Made by a program: the position numbers and the translations under genes
Shown: piece after piece, positions 7,665-16,942 of the stretch
Position numbering within the stretch: position 1 is the first letter of the stretch
How the letters are laid out: each line of letters opens with the position of its first letter
The notes under the pieces: model-generated
Told to the model about the DNA's origin: nothing
The model's input: only the letters and a program-made list of their open reading frames with translations
Database searches by the model: none
Source: Actinoplanes cyaneus
GTDB lineage: Bacteria > Actinomycetota > Actinomycetes > Mycobacteriales > Micromonosporaceae
Length of the DNA: 64,000 nt
Reading direction: 5' to 3'
Assembly: GCF_016862095.1 (NCBI RefSeq)
Contig: NZ_BOMH01000068.1
Span: forward strand, 62,001 to 126,000

Positions 7665-8366
7665 ATGTCGAAGCGCATCCTCGTCGTCGGCGGCACCTCG
7701 GGCGTCGGCCTCGCCACCGCCCGCCGCCTGGCCGCCGCGGGCAACACCGTCCACGTCGCCAGCCGCGACACCACCAAGCTCACCGACGCGCCCGAACTCG
7801 AAGCGCACCAGGCCGACGGCAACGACGCCGCAGCCGTGGCGCGCCTCGCCGCCGGGCTCGCGCCACTGGACACCCTGGTCGTCACCCTGTCCGGCGCGGA
7901 GGGCGCCGGTGCGTTCGCCGAGCTGGACCTGGCGTCGCTGCGCCGCGCGTTCGAGGGGAAGTTCTGGCCGACCCTGACCGTCCTGCAGGCCGTCCTGCCG
8001 CACCTGGCCGAACGCGCCTCGATCACGCTCGTCGGCGCGATCAGCGCGCACGCCGCCATGCCCGGGACGGCCGGGATCGGCTCGCTCAACGCCGCCGTCG
8101 AGTCCCTGGTCCGGCCCCTCGCGGTCGAGCTGGCGCCGCGCCGGATCAACGCGGTGTCGCCGGGGCTGGTCGACACTCCCTGGTGGAACGGCCTCGCCGA
8201 GCCGGACCGGACCGCGTGGTTCGCCTCCGCCGCGAAGGTCCTGCCCGTCGGCCGGGTCTCCACCGCCGACGAGATCGCCGACGCGGTCGTGCTGGCCGCC
8301 ACCAACCCGTCAATGACCGGTTCGATCCTCCACATCGACGGGGGCGCCCGGTTCGCCCACTTCTGA
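7665..8366 (+). CDS. Short-chain dehydrogenase/reductase
   Basis: 233 residues. The N-terminal NAD(P)-binding motif is GGTSGVGLATA. The usual Ser-Tyr-Lys triad is degenerate: the segment aligned with YxxSK reads GTAGIGSLNAAVES and has no Tyr or Lys. The end has the classic GSILHIDGG. It belongs to the SDR family usually found divergent from a TetR repressor. Loss of the Tyr/Lys pair makes normal oxidoreductase chemistry doubtful. The ATG at 7665 has AGGAG upstream. It converges on the adenosine deaminase gene and overlaps it by 57 bp. Confidence 0.88.
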   Translation: MSKRILVVGGTSGVGLATARRLAAAGNTVHVASRDTTKLTDAPELEAHQADGNDAAAVARLAAGLAPLDTLVVTLSGAEGAGAFAELDLASLRRAFEGKFWPTLTVLQAVLPHLAERASITLVGAISAHAAMPGTAGIGSLNAAVESLVRPLAVELAPRRINAVSPGLVDTPWWNGLAEPDRTAWFASAAKVLPVGRVSTADEIADAVVLAATNPSMTGSILHIDGGARFAHF

Positions 8367-9389
8367 GCGTGAGGCGGTCACGTAGTCGTCGATCTCGGTC
8401 AGGATCGCGGCTTTGCCGTGGTCGTCCAGGAACGAGTAGCGGACCGCCTGCCGGGCCAGCTCGGCGACACCCGGGGCGTCGAGCCGGAGCAGGCCTGCCG
8501 CCACCTCGTACTCCCGGTTGAGGGTGGTCGAGAACATCGGCGGGTCGTCGGAGTTGATGGTGACCGGGACGCCGGCCGCCACCAGCGCCGGCAGCGGGTG
8601 CTCGGCCAGCGACGGCACCGAGCGCGTACGCACGTTGGAGGTCGGGCACACCTCCAGCGCGATGTCGTGGTCGCGCAGGTGGGCCATCAGCTCGGGGTCG
8701 CGGGCGGCGGCGATGCCGTGGCCGATGCGTTCGGCGCCGAGGTGGCGTAGCGCGTCCCAGATCGTCTGCGGGCCGGTCGACTCGCCGGCGTGCGGCACAC
8801 TGCGCAGCCCGGCGGCCCGGGCGGCGGCGAAGTGCGCGGCGTAACGCTCCCGCGGGATGCCGGCCTCGGGCCCGCCCAGCCCGAAACTGATCAGCCCGGC
8901 CGGCCGCTGGTCCAGGGCCACGCCGAGCGTCACGTCGGCCGAGTTCATCGTCGGCTCGCCCGGGATGTCGAAGCACCAGCGCAGCTGGATGCCGTGGTCC
9001 CGCTCGGCCCGCAGCCGCGCGTCCTCGACCGCCTCGCAGTACGCCTCGGCCGGGATGCCGCGAGTGACGGAGGAGTACGGGGTGAGGGTCACCTCGGCGT
9101 ACCGCACCGCCTGCGCGGCCAGCCCCGCCCCGATGTCGTAGGTGAGCGTCGCGACGTCCTCGGCGTCCCGGATCAGGTCCACCACCGACAGGTAGACCTC
9201 GACGAAGTGCGCGAAGTCGGTGAACGTGAAGAACTCCGCCAGCAGTTCCGGATCGGCCGGCACGGAGGTGGTTCCGGCGTGCCGCTCGGCCAGCCGGGCC
9301 ACGGTCTGCGGTGTCGCCGACCCGACGTGGTGGACGTGCAACTCCACCTTGGGCAGCCCGGCGATGAATGCGGTCAGATCTGATGCCAC
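8310..9389 (-). CDS. Adenosine deaminase-family amidohydrolase
   Basis: 359 residues, full length for the family. Metal ligands are seen in ELHVHHVGSA (HxH, about residues 17-21), HAGES and the late SDDPPMF; the catalytic HAGE Glu is present, and GIAAARDPEL follows the GHG motif. It should deaminate adenosine or a related 6-aminopurine nucleoside. The HHVGSA variant in place of HLDGA is common in actinobacteria, some of whose ADA-like enzymes act on aminofutalosine in menaquinone synthesis, so the substrate is uncertain. GTG start at 9389 with GGGAGG upstream. Confidence 0.88.
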   Translation of the reverse strand: MASDLTAFIAGLPKVELHVHHVGSATPQTVARLAERHAGTTSVPADPELLAEFFTFTDFAHFVEVYLSVVDLIRDAEDVATLTYDIGAGLAAQAVRYAEVTLTPYSSVTRGIPAEAYCEAVEDARLRAERDHGIQLRWCFDIPGEPTMNSADVTLGVALDQRPAGLISFGLGGPEAGIPRERYAAHFAAARAAGLRSVPHAGESTGPQTIWDALRHLGAERIGHGIAAARDPELMAHLRDHDIALEVCPTSNVRTRSVPSLAEHPLPALVAAGVPVTINSDDPPMFSTTLNREYEVAAGLLRLDAPGVAELARQAVRYSFLDDHGKAAILTEIDDYVTASRSEVGEPGAPVDVEDRTGH

Positions 9390-9531
9390 GAGTAGTCCTC
9401 CCGGGTGGGAGGCGCCCTTGCGACCGGGGTCGGGCCGGGCCGAGCGTGGCGGATGATCATCCGTCGCAGCGCCTCTCGACCCGCACCGGGCATGCTAACA
9501 CCGGCCCCTGACCATCGGCGTCCATCGTCCC

Positions 9532-10120
9532 CTAGCCTCCGGTGAGGACGGCGATCAGCTTGCCGGCCGCGTTGTCGCCGAGCAGGATGCGGTTCATCGT
9601 GATGCCGTCGGTGGCGAGGTCGGCGCTGCGGGCGAACATCGCCTGCTCGTAGGCGGCGAGCGCCGCCTCGGTGTCCTCCGGATGCGCGGCGAGGGCCGTG
9701 CCGAGCTCGGCGCCGTCCTGCATGGCGAGGTTCGCGCCCTCGCCGTTCGGGGGCTGCAGGTGCGCGGCGTCGCCGAGCAGGGTCACGCCCGGCACGCGGG
9801 GCCAGCGATGATCGATCGGCAGCCCGAAGTGCGGGCGGTGGACCGGCTCGGTGTCGCTCTCGGTGATCAGTGCGGCCAGTTCCGGCGCCCAGCCGGACAC
9901 CTCGGCGGCGAACCGGCCGGTAGCGCCGGGGGGCGGTGAACCAGTCCAGCGGTCGAGTCACCCAGGTAGGCGTGCAGGTTCCCGTCGCTCTCGCGATGCA
10001 CCAGGAGGACTTTGCCGCTCGTGGCGCGGTCGAAGGCGAACAGCGAACCGCCGCCGACGAGTTTCGCGGAGAGGCCGGGCGCACTGCTCGTGCGGCAACG
10101 CCACGATCGACAGTGAGTGC
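9532..10120 (-). pseudogene. FAD-dependent monooxygenase (TetX-like), truncated and frameshifted
   Basis: The last 120 codons (9532-9900) encode WAPELAALIT and TLLGDAAHLQPPNGEGANLAM, the FAD-binding end of class A aromatic hydroxylases. The preceding part lies in two other frames: one encodes GGGSLFAFDRATSGKVLLVH and HAYLGDST, the next RPLDWFTAP. At least two frameshifts are therefore needed, near 9960 and near the six-G run at 9928-9933. The N-terminal dinucleotide motif GxGxxG is absent. This is a decayed monooxygenase unless the run contains a sequencing error; even then the 5' half is missing. Confidence 0.75.
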
Positions 10121-10320
10121 CACCCGGCGGTGTCCGGTCCCGGTGCGCCGGCGTCGACCGGAGCCCGCTGGATGATCGTGTGAGGACCTTGACCGAAGGT
10201 GCCGGAGAAAGGCGATCGGCGGACGGAAGGGTAAGCGCGGCGTACATTTTGAGCCGGGCGCTCGCCATTGTATTCGTCAGATTGTTCCGGGCGTTCCCAT
10301 TTCGATGAAAGGGAGCTTCG

Positions 10321-10683
10321 ATGAAAACTCGAAAGTGGAGCGCGGTGCTCGGTGGCGCGCTGGTCGTCGGGTCGTTAGGGCTGGTCCAGGGGCTGAGCGC
10401 GGCCTCGGCAATGGCCGCTGACGCGGGTGCGGTGACCATTTCGGCGCACGTCGCGCAGGTCGGCGGAAAAGAGTATCAGCAGGGTTATCGGGACGGGATC
10501 AAGGACGGCGGGGAAGCGGGGGAGGCCGCCTGCAAGAAAGTGAACGACGACGCTGGTCTGAGCCTGCACAGCGGGCAGGGTTTCGCGAATGACCAGGCTC
10601 AGCAGGAGGCGGATTATCAGCGGGGCTACGACGTCGGCTACCAGAAGGCGTACGACAAGGCGTTCGAGACCTTCTGCTCCTGA
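10321..10683 (+). CDS. Small secreted protein with tyrosine/glycine repeats
   Basis: 120 residues. A signal peptide is clear: KTRK start, hydrophobic core to about residue 30 and an ASAMA cleavage region. The mature part contains related segments EYQQGYRDGIKDG and DYQRGYDVGYQKAYDKAF, each a Y-x-x-GY-x-x-G pattern, with one Cys in the middle (AACKK) and one at the C-terminus. I do not recognise a named family; the repeats resemble short glycine-zipper-like or surface-associated motifs. AAAGGGAG lies five bases before the ATG. An intrinsic terminator follows, so it is monocistronic. Confidence 0.8.
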   Translation: MKTRKWSAVLGGALVVGSLGLVQGLSAASAMAADAGAVTISAHVAQVGGKEYQQGYRDGIKDGGEAGEAACKKVNDDAGLSLHSGQGFANDQAQQEADYQRGYDVGYQKAYDKAFETFCS

Positions 10684-10695
10684 GAGTGGCGATCG

Positions 10696-10724
10696 CGGAG
10701 GGGGCGGCCGGGCTACCCCCTCCG
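10696..10724 (+). terminator. Stem-loop after the small secreted protein gene
   Basis: CGGAGGGGG (10696-10704) pairs perfectly with CCCCCTCCG (10716-10724) across an 11-nt loop, beginning 12 bp after the stop codon. The short following tract is GTTGGGT, so termination would be of the U-poor actinomycete type. Confidence 0.55.
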
Positions 10725-10750
10725 TTGGGTCGATCCGGGAAAATCTTGCG

Positions 10751-10815
10751 AACACGTTGGTTCCTGTTTCTTTTCGTTGACATCACACATGTAACTGGCT
10801 CAATGTGAACGTGTT
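10751..10815 (+). promoter_or_regulatory. Probable promoter and inverted repeat before the GH2 gene
   Basis: TTGACA at 10777-10782 with CAATGT at 10801-10806 (18-bp spacing) is a plausible promoter. It is flanked by AACACGTT (10751-10758) and its exact reverse complement AACGTGTT (10808-10815). Such paired half-sites around a promoter are common for sugar-responsive repressors, but no regulator gene is adjacent. Confidence 0.45.
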
Positions 10816-10842
10816 ACGTCGTCAGGCGAAGGGAAACACTCG

Positions 10843-13800
10843 ATGCCACGATCGCCGTGGAGAGCGCTGCTCCTGGCCGTCCTCTTGACTCTCTCGTTCA
10901 CCGCCGTGCCGACCGGCGCGAACGCTGCCGTCACGGTGCACGGCCTCAAGGGCGAGTACTACGCGATGTCCGCCCCGGGCGCCCGCGACTTCGCCCAGCT
11001 GGGCGGGGTCTCGCTCGACCCGAACATCGACCTGTCCGATCTGACCGGCACCTTCCAGTCGTTGCTCGGCCGCACCGAGCACACGACGGCCCGCTGGACC
11101 GGCAAGCTGACCGCCCCGGCGACCGGGGACTACACGTTCTTCATGATCGGCGACAACGGGTTCCGGTTCTTCCTGGACGGGCAGCCGGTGATCGACCACT
11201 GGGTCGGTGACTGGGACGTCGAGCAGACCAGCGCGGCAGTGCATCTGGTCGCCGGGGAGGCTCACGACGTACGCATCGAAATGTTCCAGGATGTCGGCGG
11301 GGCGAACCTCTTCCTGCGCTGGTCGGGCGCCGGGCTGTCGAAGCAGCTCGTGCCGGAGAGCGCTTTCACCCCGCCGGACGGCTTCCAGGTCTTCCCGGTC
11401 GCGCTGACCGTCGGGGCTGACGGCCGCAAGCTGGTCGCCGACTTCGACGCGACGGTCGACGCGATCGCGCAGACCGCCGCACACCTGAAGATCGAGGCCG
11501 ACACCACGCCGATGCCGATCTCGTCGATCAGGAAGACCGGGAAGAAGCAGCTGACCGTCACCCTGGCCGAGCCGATCCAGGCCGGGCAGAAGGTGCGCGT
11601 CACCTACGACGGCACGGGCGGCCTGGTCGTCGGCGGCGAGACGGTGCCGCAACTGGTCCGTTCCGCGATCAACAACTCCACGCACCGCCTGACCACGGTG
11701 TGGGGCGACAAGCTGAACGAGCAGCACCCGCTGCCGGAGTACCCGCGTCCGCAGCTCACCCGCCGCGACTGGCTCAACCTGAACGGCCCGTGGGAGTTCG
11801 CCGGCGCCACAGCGACCGAGCAGCCGGTCTTCGGCAGGAAGTTGCGGGAGCGGATCATCGTGCCGTTCCCGGTCGAGTCGCAACTGTCCGGCATCGAGCG
11901 GCGCGAGTCGCACATGTTCTACCGCAAGCTGGTGACCATCCCGAAGGGCTGGAGGGAGCGGGTCAAGCTCAACTTCGGGGCGGTCGACTACCAGGCCAAG
12001 GTGTACGTCAACGGCAGCCTGGTCACCGAGCACACCGGCGGCTACACGGCGTTCACCGCGGACATCACCGACGCGCTGCGCGGCCGTGGCCAGCAGGAGA
12101 TCCTGGTCGAGGTCACCGACGTGACCGGGCCGGACCAGCCGAAGGGCAAGCAGTCGCTGAACCCGGGCGGCATCGTCTACACCCCGTCGTCGGGCATCTG
12201 GCAGACCGTGTGGCTGGAGCCGGTCGCCGCCGCGAGCATCGACACCATCGTGACCACTCCGGACCTGGCCACCAACTCGCTGAAGCTGACCGTCACGTCG
12301 GCGTCCGCGAAGGCCGGCACCACGGTCACGGCGGTCGCAAAGGACGCCAAGGGCCGCAAGGTCGGTACGGTCACCGGCCTCGCCGGGGCGCAACTGAGCC
12401 TGCCGATCGCCAAGCCGCACCTGTGGACGACGGACGATCCCTATCTGTACGACCTGGACGTCACGCTCGGCCGCGATCGGGTGGGCAGCTACTTCGGGAT
12501 GCGCTCGGTCGCCGTACAGCAAATCGGTGGCTTTCCGAAGTTGACGTTGAACGGCAAACCGGTCTTCTCCCTGGCCACCCTGGATCAGGGCTTCTTCCCG
12601 GACGGGCTCTACACCGCGCCGAGCGACGACGCGCTGAAGTTCGACCTGGTGGAGACGAAGAAGCTCGGCTTCAACGCGGTCCGCAAGCACATCAAGGTCG
12701 AGCCGGCGCGCTGGTACAAGCATGCCGACGAGCTCGGTCTGCTCGTCTGGCAGGACTTCGTGTCGGCCGACATCACCGGCACCGCCGGTCAGCGGGCCTG
12801 GTACGACCAGGGTCGCGAGATGATGAGCCAGCTGCACAACAGCCCCTCCGTGATCGGCTGGGTGGTGTTCAACGAGGGCTGGGGCGAGTGGGACCGCACC
12901 GCGACCGGCCAGATCGCCGAGCAGGTCAGGGCCGCCGACCCGTCCCGGATCGTGAACGCGCACAGCGGCGTGAACTGCTGCGCGTCGAAGGGCGACTCCG
13001 GCAAGGGCGACGTCATCGATCACCACGACTACAACAACACCGACCCCGCCTACCCCGACGCGACGCGGATGGCGATGGACGGCGAGCACGGCGGCTTCAC
13101 CCTGCGCACCCCCGGGCACATGTGGCCGGGCACGCCCGCGGTGATCTACAGCGGGGTCGCCGACAAGGCCGCGCTGACCGCCAAGTACGTCGACAACACC
13201 GAGCGCTTCTACCTGGAGGCGGCCGGGGCCGAGCTGTCCGGTTCGGTCTACACCCAGATCACCGATCTGGAGACCGAGCTCAACGGTCTGTGGACCTATG
13301 ACCGGCGGCAGATCAAGGTCGATCCCGCTCCCGTACGGGCGGTGAACCTTCGCGTCATCGCGGCCGGCGCCGCCGCGCAGGCCAAGCCGGCCCCGCCCGG
13401 CCACGGCGACTGGAGCCTGGACGAGGGCACCGGCACCGTGGCTCGCGATTCCGGCGGGTCCAGTGATCTCACGCTGACCGGCAACACCGCGTGGACGGCG
13501 GGCGTGTCCGGCTCGGCGCTGAAGTTCGACGGTGACGGCGACTCCGCGGACACCGCCGCGCCGGTCGTCGACACCACGAAGGACTACACGGTGTCGGCCT
13601 GGGTGACGCTGGACAAGGTGCCGGGCAACTACGCGACAGCGGTCAGCCAGGACGGCCGGCGGGCCGAGAACCCGTTCTACCTGCAATACGGGCAGGGCGC
13701 GTTCGCGTTCAGCACGCCGGGCGGCAACCGGGCGCGGCTCGCGGTCACGCCCGAGCTGAACCACTGGTACCAGCTGACCGGGGTCCGTGACCACGCCACC

Positions 13801-14013
13801 GGCGAGATCCGGCTGTTCGTCGACGGCAAGCGGGTCGCGACCACGACCGCCGGGCCGGATGTGGTCAGCACCGGGCCGCTGTCGGTGGGCCGGGCGAAGT
13901 ACGCCGGCAACAAGACCGACTACTGGTCCGGCAACGTCGATCAGGTCCACGCCTTCGGCCGGGCGCTGACCGACGCGGAGGTCTCCGCCCTGTACGCCGC
14001 GGAAGTTCACTGA
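10843..14013 (+). CDS. Secreted multidomain glycoside hydrolase family 2 protein
   Basis: 1056 residues. Order: signal peptide (1-28), PA14 carbohydrate-binding domain (about 33-150), an Ig-like domain (about 180-275), GH2 sugar-binding and Ig-like domains (about 310-570), GH2 catalytic barrel (about 575-840) and a C-terminal LamG/concanavalin-like domain (about 880-1055). In the barrel, FNEGWGEW supplies the predicted acid/base Glu678, and GEHGG the likely nucleophile Glu748. It should hydrolyse a beta-glycoside in exported polysaccharide; beta-galactosidase, glucuronidase and mannosidase cannot be told apart. The gene stands alone between its own promoter and terminator. Confidence 0.92.
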   Translation: MPRSPWRALLLAVLLTLSFTAVPTGANAAVTVHGLKGEYYAMSAPGARDFAQLGGVSLDPNIDLSDLTGTFQSLLGRTEHTTARWTGKLTAPATGDYTFFMIGDNGFRFFLDGQPVIDHWVGDWDVEQTSAAVHLVAGEAHDVRIEMFQDVGGANLFLRWSGAGLSKQLVPESAFTPPDGFQVFPVALTVGADGRKLVADFDATVDAIAQTAAHLKIEADTTPMPISSIRKTGKKQLTVTLAEPIQAGQKVRVTYDGTGGLVVGGETVPQLVRSAINNSTHRLTTVWGDKLNEQHPLPEYPRPQLTRRDWLNLNGPWEFAGATATEQPVFGRKLRERIIVPFPVESQLSGIERRESHMFYRKLVTIPKGWRERVKLNFGAVDYQAKVYVNGSLVTEHTGGYTAFTADITDALRGRGQQEILVEVTDVTGPDQPKGKQSLNPGGIVYTPSSGIWQTVWLEPVAAASIDTIVTTPDLATNSLKLTVTSASAKAGTTVTAVAKDAKGRKVGTVTGLAGAQLSLPIAKPHLWTTDDPYLYDLDVTLGRDRVGSYFGMRSVAVQQIGGFPKLTLNGKPVFSLATLDQGFFPDGLYTAPSDDALKFDLVETKKLGFNAVRKHIKVEPARWYKHADELGLLVWQDFVSADITGTAGQRAWYDQGREMMSQLHNSPSVIGWVVFNEGWGEWDRTATGQIAEQVRAADPSRIVNAHSGVNCCASKGDSGKGDVIDHHDYNNTDPAYPDATRMAMDGEHGGFTLRTPGHMWPGTPAVIYSGVADKAALTAKYVDNTERFYLEAAGAELSGSVYTQITDLETELNGLWTYDRRQIKVDPAPVRAVNLRVIAAGAAAQAKPAPPGHGDWSLDEGTGTVARDSGGSSDLTLTGNTAWTAGVSGSALKFDGDGDSADTAAPVVDTTKDYTVSAWVTLDKVPGNYATAVSQDGRRAENPFYLQYGQGAFAFSTPGGNRARLAVTPELNHWYQLTGVRDHATGEIRLFVDGKRVATTTAGPDVVSTGPLSVGRAKYAGNKTDYWSGNVDQVHAFGRALTDAEVSALYAAEVH

Positions 14014-14018
14014 GCCGG

Positions 14019-14048
14019 TGCGGCGCGGGCCGGTCGGCCCGCGCCGCA
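14019..14048 (+). terminator. Intrinsic terminator after the GH2 gene
   Basis: A perfect 13-bp stem (TGCGGCGCGGGCC, 14019-14031, with 14036-14048) and a four-base loop are followed by ACGCTTTTGC. It begins five bases after the GH2 stop codon. Confidence 0.8.
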
Positions 14049-14127
14049 ACGCTTTTGCACCCGGCTTCGTTGCGTTGCCGGTGCAGGTCGTCTCAACCAC
14101 TCAAGGGCCCTACCGATAGTGCCCGAC

Positions 14128-16926
14128 ATGTCGCACAGAGTGAACGACCAGCGTCTCCAGACGCTGCACGCCACCGGCCTGCTCGACGCGGCGCCGGTGC
14201 CGTCGCTGGACCGGCTGACCTCGTTGGCCGCGCGCCTGCTGAACGCCGGCGGGGCGCTGGTCACCCTGATCGACGCCGACCGTCAGTGCTTCGTGAGCCA
14301 GCACGGTCTTCCGGACCTGCCGGGCGACACCCCGCTACGGCAGTCCTACTGCAAGTTCGTGGTGTACGACGAGGCCCCGCTGATCGTCGCGGACGCGCGC
14401 CTCGACGACCGACTGCGCGACATCGCCAGCGAGATGGCCATCGCGTACGCCGGCTACCCGCTCTGCGCCCCGGACGGCAGCGTGCTCGGCTCGTTCTGCG
14501 TCGTCGACTCGCGCCGCCGCGACTGGACCGCCGACGAGACCGCCATCCTCGCCGACCTGGCCGCGGCCGCGTCGGTCGAGGTCGCGCTGCGGCTGGCCTG
14601 CGCCCGGGAGACCGCCGCCCGGCAGCGGACCGAGGCGATCCTGAACGGCACGCACGACGCGTTCGTCTCCACCGACCGTTCCGGAACCGTCCTGGCCTGG
14701 AACGCGGCCGCCGAGCGGATGTTCGGCTACCCCGCCACCGACACGCTGGGCCGCCCGCTCGCCGGCCTGGTCTTCCCGGACCGGTTCCGCGACCTGCAGG
14801 AGATCGCTGACCAGCCGCTCCCGGTGACCGTGACCGGCTGCTCCGGGCAGGAGTTCCCGGTGGAGATGACCGTGCAGTTCGTCGACGAGGTCGTCTACTA
14901 CGCGTTCGCCCTGGACAGCGCGTTCCTGCAGGCGTTGCTGGACAGCCTCGACACCGGCGTGGCCGCGTGCGACAACCAGGGCCGTCTCACCTACTTCAAC
15001 CGCAGCATGCGCGAGATGCTCGGCTGCAAGGACGCCGCCGCCGACCTGGCGACCGAGGAGTGGGCCGAGCAGTACGGCATCTACACCCCCGACGGCCGGC
15101 GTCGCCCCGAGCGGATGCCGCTGGGCCGCGCGCAGGCCGGCGAGATCGTGCGCGGGGAGCAGGCGATGCTGTGGCGCGACGGCGAGCGGCGCTTCCTGGT
15201 CACCAACGCCCGCCCGATCGACACCGCCGACGGCCGGCAGCTCGGCGCCGTCGCGGTCGTCGCCGACATCACCGAGGCGCACCGGGCCGAGGAGTTGCGC
15301 CGCGCCCGGCACGCCGTCGCCCAGGCGCTCTCCGTCGCGACCACTGCGCAGGACGCGGCGATCCGGGCGGTCGAGGCCATCACCGACGAACTGGGCTGGC
15401 TCTGCGGCGAGTACTGGCAGGTCTCCGAGGACCGGCGGCGAATCGAACGGCTGAGCTCGCACACCACCGGTGACCGGGATCTGTCCACGTTCAGCAGCGA
15501 CCGGCCGCTGACCTTCGTACGCGGGGAGGGTCTGCCCGGGCTGGTCTGGCACCGCAACAACGAGGTGTGGTGGCACACCGGGGTCATGCCCGAGGACATG
15601 GTGTCGCCGGGCCGCCGGGAGCTGCACGAGGTCGGGATGCGGGTCGCGGTCGGTGTGCCGGTGCGCTCCGGCCGTCGTACCCTCGGCGTGCTCGCCTTCT
15701 ACACCGACGTCGACTTCCCGTACGACTCGGACACCGCCGGCATGTTCGATGCCGTCGGCGCCCACCTCGGGCACTTCCTCGAACGTCGCTGGGCCGAGGA
15801 GATGTCCCTGGCGCTGGCCGAGGCGCGGCGCAGCTTCAACCGGGTCGTCGAGCAGGTCAACGACTACGTCTGGACCGTCGAGGGGGTCGGCGGGGAGCCG
15901 CCGCGGGTCGTCTGGGCCAGCCCCAACACCACGACCGTGTTCGGGGTCGTCCCCGACGGCGTGCCGAGCCCGACGCTCATCGAGCGGCTGCACCCGGACG
16001 ACGCCGACCTGATGGTGGCCTTTCAGGAGGCGCTCGCCGACGGCGAAGCGGCCGAGCTGGAATGCCGCATCCTCGGCTTCGACGGTGTGACCCGCTGGGT
16101 CTGGACGCGGGCCCGGGCGCGCTGGTCGGACGGCCGGTTCTTCGTCGACGGGCTCAGCACCGACGTAACCGAGCGGCGCGAACTCGCCGACAAGCGGGAC
16201 GAGCTGCTCGAACAGGAGCGCCGGCAGGTCGAGCAGCTGCGCAGCCTGGACGAGATGAAGGACGAGCTGGCCGCGGTCGTCATCCATGAGCTGCGCAACC
16301 CGATCGGCGTGATCCGCGGCTACAGCGAGACGCTGCTGGAATCGACGGGGCTCGGTGATCGGGAGCGCCGTTACGCCGACGTCATCGAGCGGACCACCCT
16401 GCACCTGCAGGGCCTCGTCGACGACCTGCTGGACCTGGCACGGCTCGCCGCCGGGCACATCAGCGTCGACCCGGGCGCGCTGGCCGGTGACGAGCTGATC
16501 CGCGACGTGATCGAGAACCACGCGCCCGGTGCGGCCGCCAAGCACCTGACCGTCGTGCAGCGGGTCGGACCGGGGCTGGCGCTGCACGCCGACGGGCGCC
16601 GGCTGCGTCAGGCGCTGGACAACATCATGTCCAACGCCATCAAGTACACGCCCGACGGGGGAGAGGTCACGGTGACCGCCTCCCGGGACGGGGACACGGT
16701 CGTCGTCGCGGTCAGCGACACCGGCATCGGCATCCCGGCCGAGCAGTACCCCCACCTGTTCAGCCGCTTCTTCCGGGCCAGCAACGCGACCCAGGCCGGC
16801 ATCAAGGGCACGGGTCTCGGCCTGGCCGTCACCAAGGCGATCGTCGAGGCCCACGACGGGACGATCGCCGCGGGCCCGGCCATCGGCGGCGGAACGACGT
16901 TCACCCTGCGGCTGCCGGCGCTCTGA
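14128..16926 (+). CDS. Large soluble PAS/GAF sensor histidine kinase
   Basis: 932 residues, no membrane helices. Order: GAF domain (about 20-165), PAS (about 170-270), PAS (about 275-390), GAF (about 395-560), PAS/PAC (about 570-695), coiled linker, HisKA with phospho-accepting His in AVVIHELRNPIG (about residue 720), then HATPase with NIMSNAIKYT (N box), DTGIGIP (G1) and GTGLGL (G2). The first GAF resembles those in cytosolic photoreceptor-like or redox-sensing kinases. The ATG at 14128 is the first good start; a GTG at 14119 would add three residues. No cognate regulator is adjacent, so it is an orphan kinase. Confidence 0.9.
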   Translation: MSHRVNDQRLQTLHATGLLDAAPVPSLDRLTSLAARLLNAGGALVTLIDADRQCFVSQHGLPDLPGDTPLRQSYCKFVVYDEAPLIVADARLDDRLRDIASEMAIAYAGYPLCAPDGSVLGSFCVVDSRRRDWTADETAILADLAAAASVEVALRLACARETAARQRTEAILNGTHDAFVSTDRSGTVLAWNAAAERMFGYPATDTLGRPLAGLVFPDRFRDLQEIADQPLPVTVTGCSGQEFPVEMTVQFVDEVVYYAFALDSAFLQALLDSLDTGVAACDNQGRLTYFNRSMREMLGCKDAAADLATEEWAEQYGIYTPDGRRRPERMPLGRAQAGEIVRGEQAMLWRDGERRFLVTNARPIDTADGRQLGAVAVVADITEAHRAEELRRARHAVAQALSVATTAQDAAIRAVEAITDELGWLCGEYWQVSEDRRRIERLSSHTTGDRDLSTFSSDRPLTFVRGEGLPGLVWHRNNEVWWHTGVMPEDMVSPGRRELHEVGMRVAVGVPVRSGRRTLGVLAFYTDVDFPYDSDTAGMFDAVGAHLGHFLERRWAEEMSLALAEARRSFNRVVEQVNDYVWTVEGVGGEPPRVVWASPNTTTVFGVVPDGVPSPTLIERLHPDDADLMVAFQEALADGEAAELECRILGFDGVTRWVWTRARARWSDGRFFVDGLSTDVTERRELADKRDELLEQERRQVEQLRSLDEMKDELAAVVIHELRNPIGVIRGYSETLLESTGLGDRERRYADVIERTTLHLQGLVDDLLDLARLAAGHISVDPGALAGDELIRDVIENHAPGAAAKHLTVVQRVGPGLALHADGRRLRQALDNIMSNAIKYTPDGGEVTVTASRDGDTVVVAVSDTGIGIPAEQYPHLFSRFFRASNATQAGIKGTGLGLAVTKAIVEAHDGTIAAGPAIGGGTTFTLRLPAL

Positions 16927-16942
16927 CCGGCGGCCGGGCAGA

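Noticed and set aside
10124-10320. A further minus-strand coding stretch containing HTIIQRAPVDAG and WHSLSIVALPHEQ upstream of the broken monooxygenase
   Set aside because: It reads plausibly in one frame over about 50 codons but has no start signal or family match. It may be another remnant of decay, and evidence is too thin to annotate.
10822-14100. A 1092-residue open frame on the minus strand opposite the GH2 gene
   Set aside because: It mirrors the GH2 gene in the frame that high third-position GC keeps open. It has no domain resemblance and is Arg/Val/Asp/Gly-rich, the usual signature of an antisense shadow.
14335-16854. An 839-residue minus-strand frame opposite the sensor kinase
   Set aside because: It is an antisense shadow of the PAS/GAF kinase, with no recognisable motifs or start signals.
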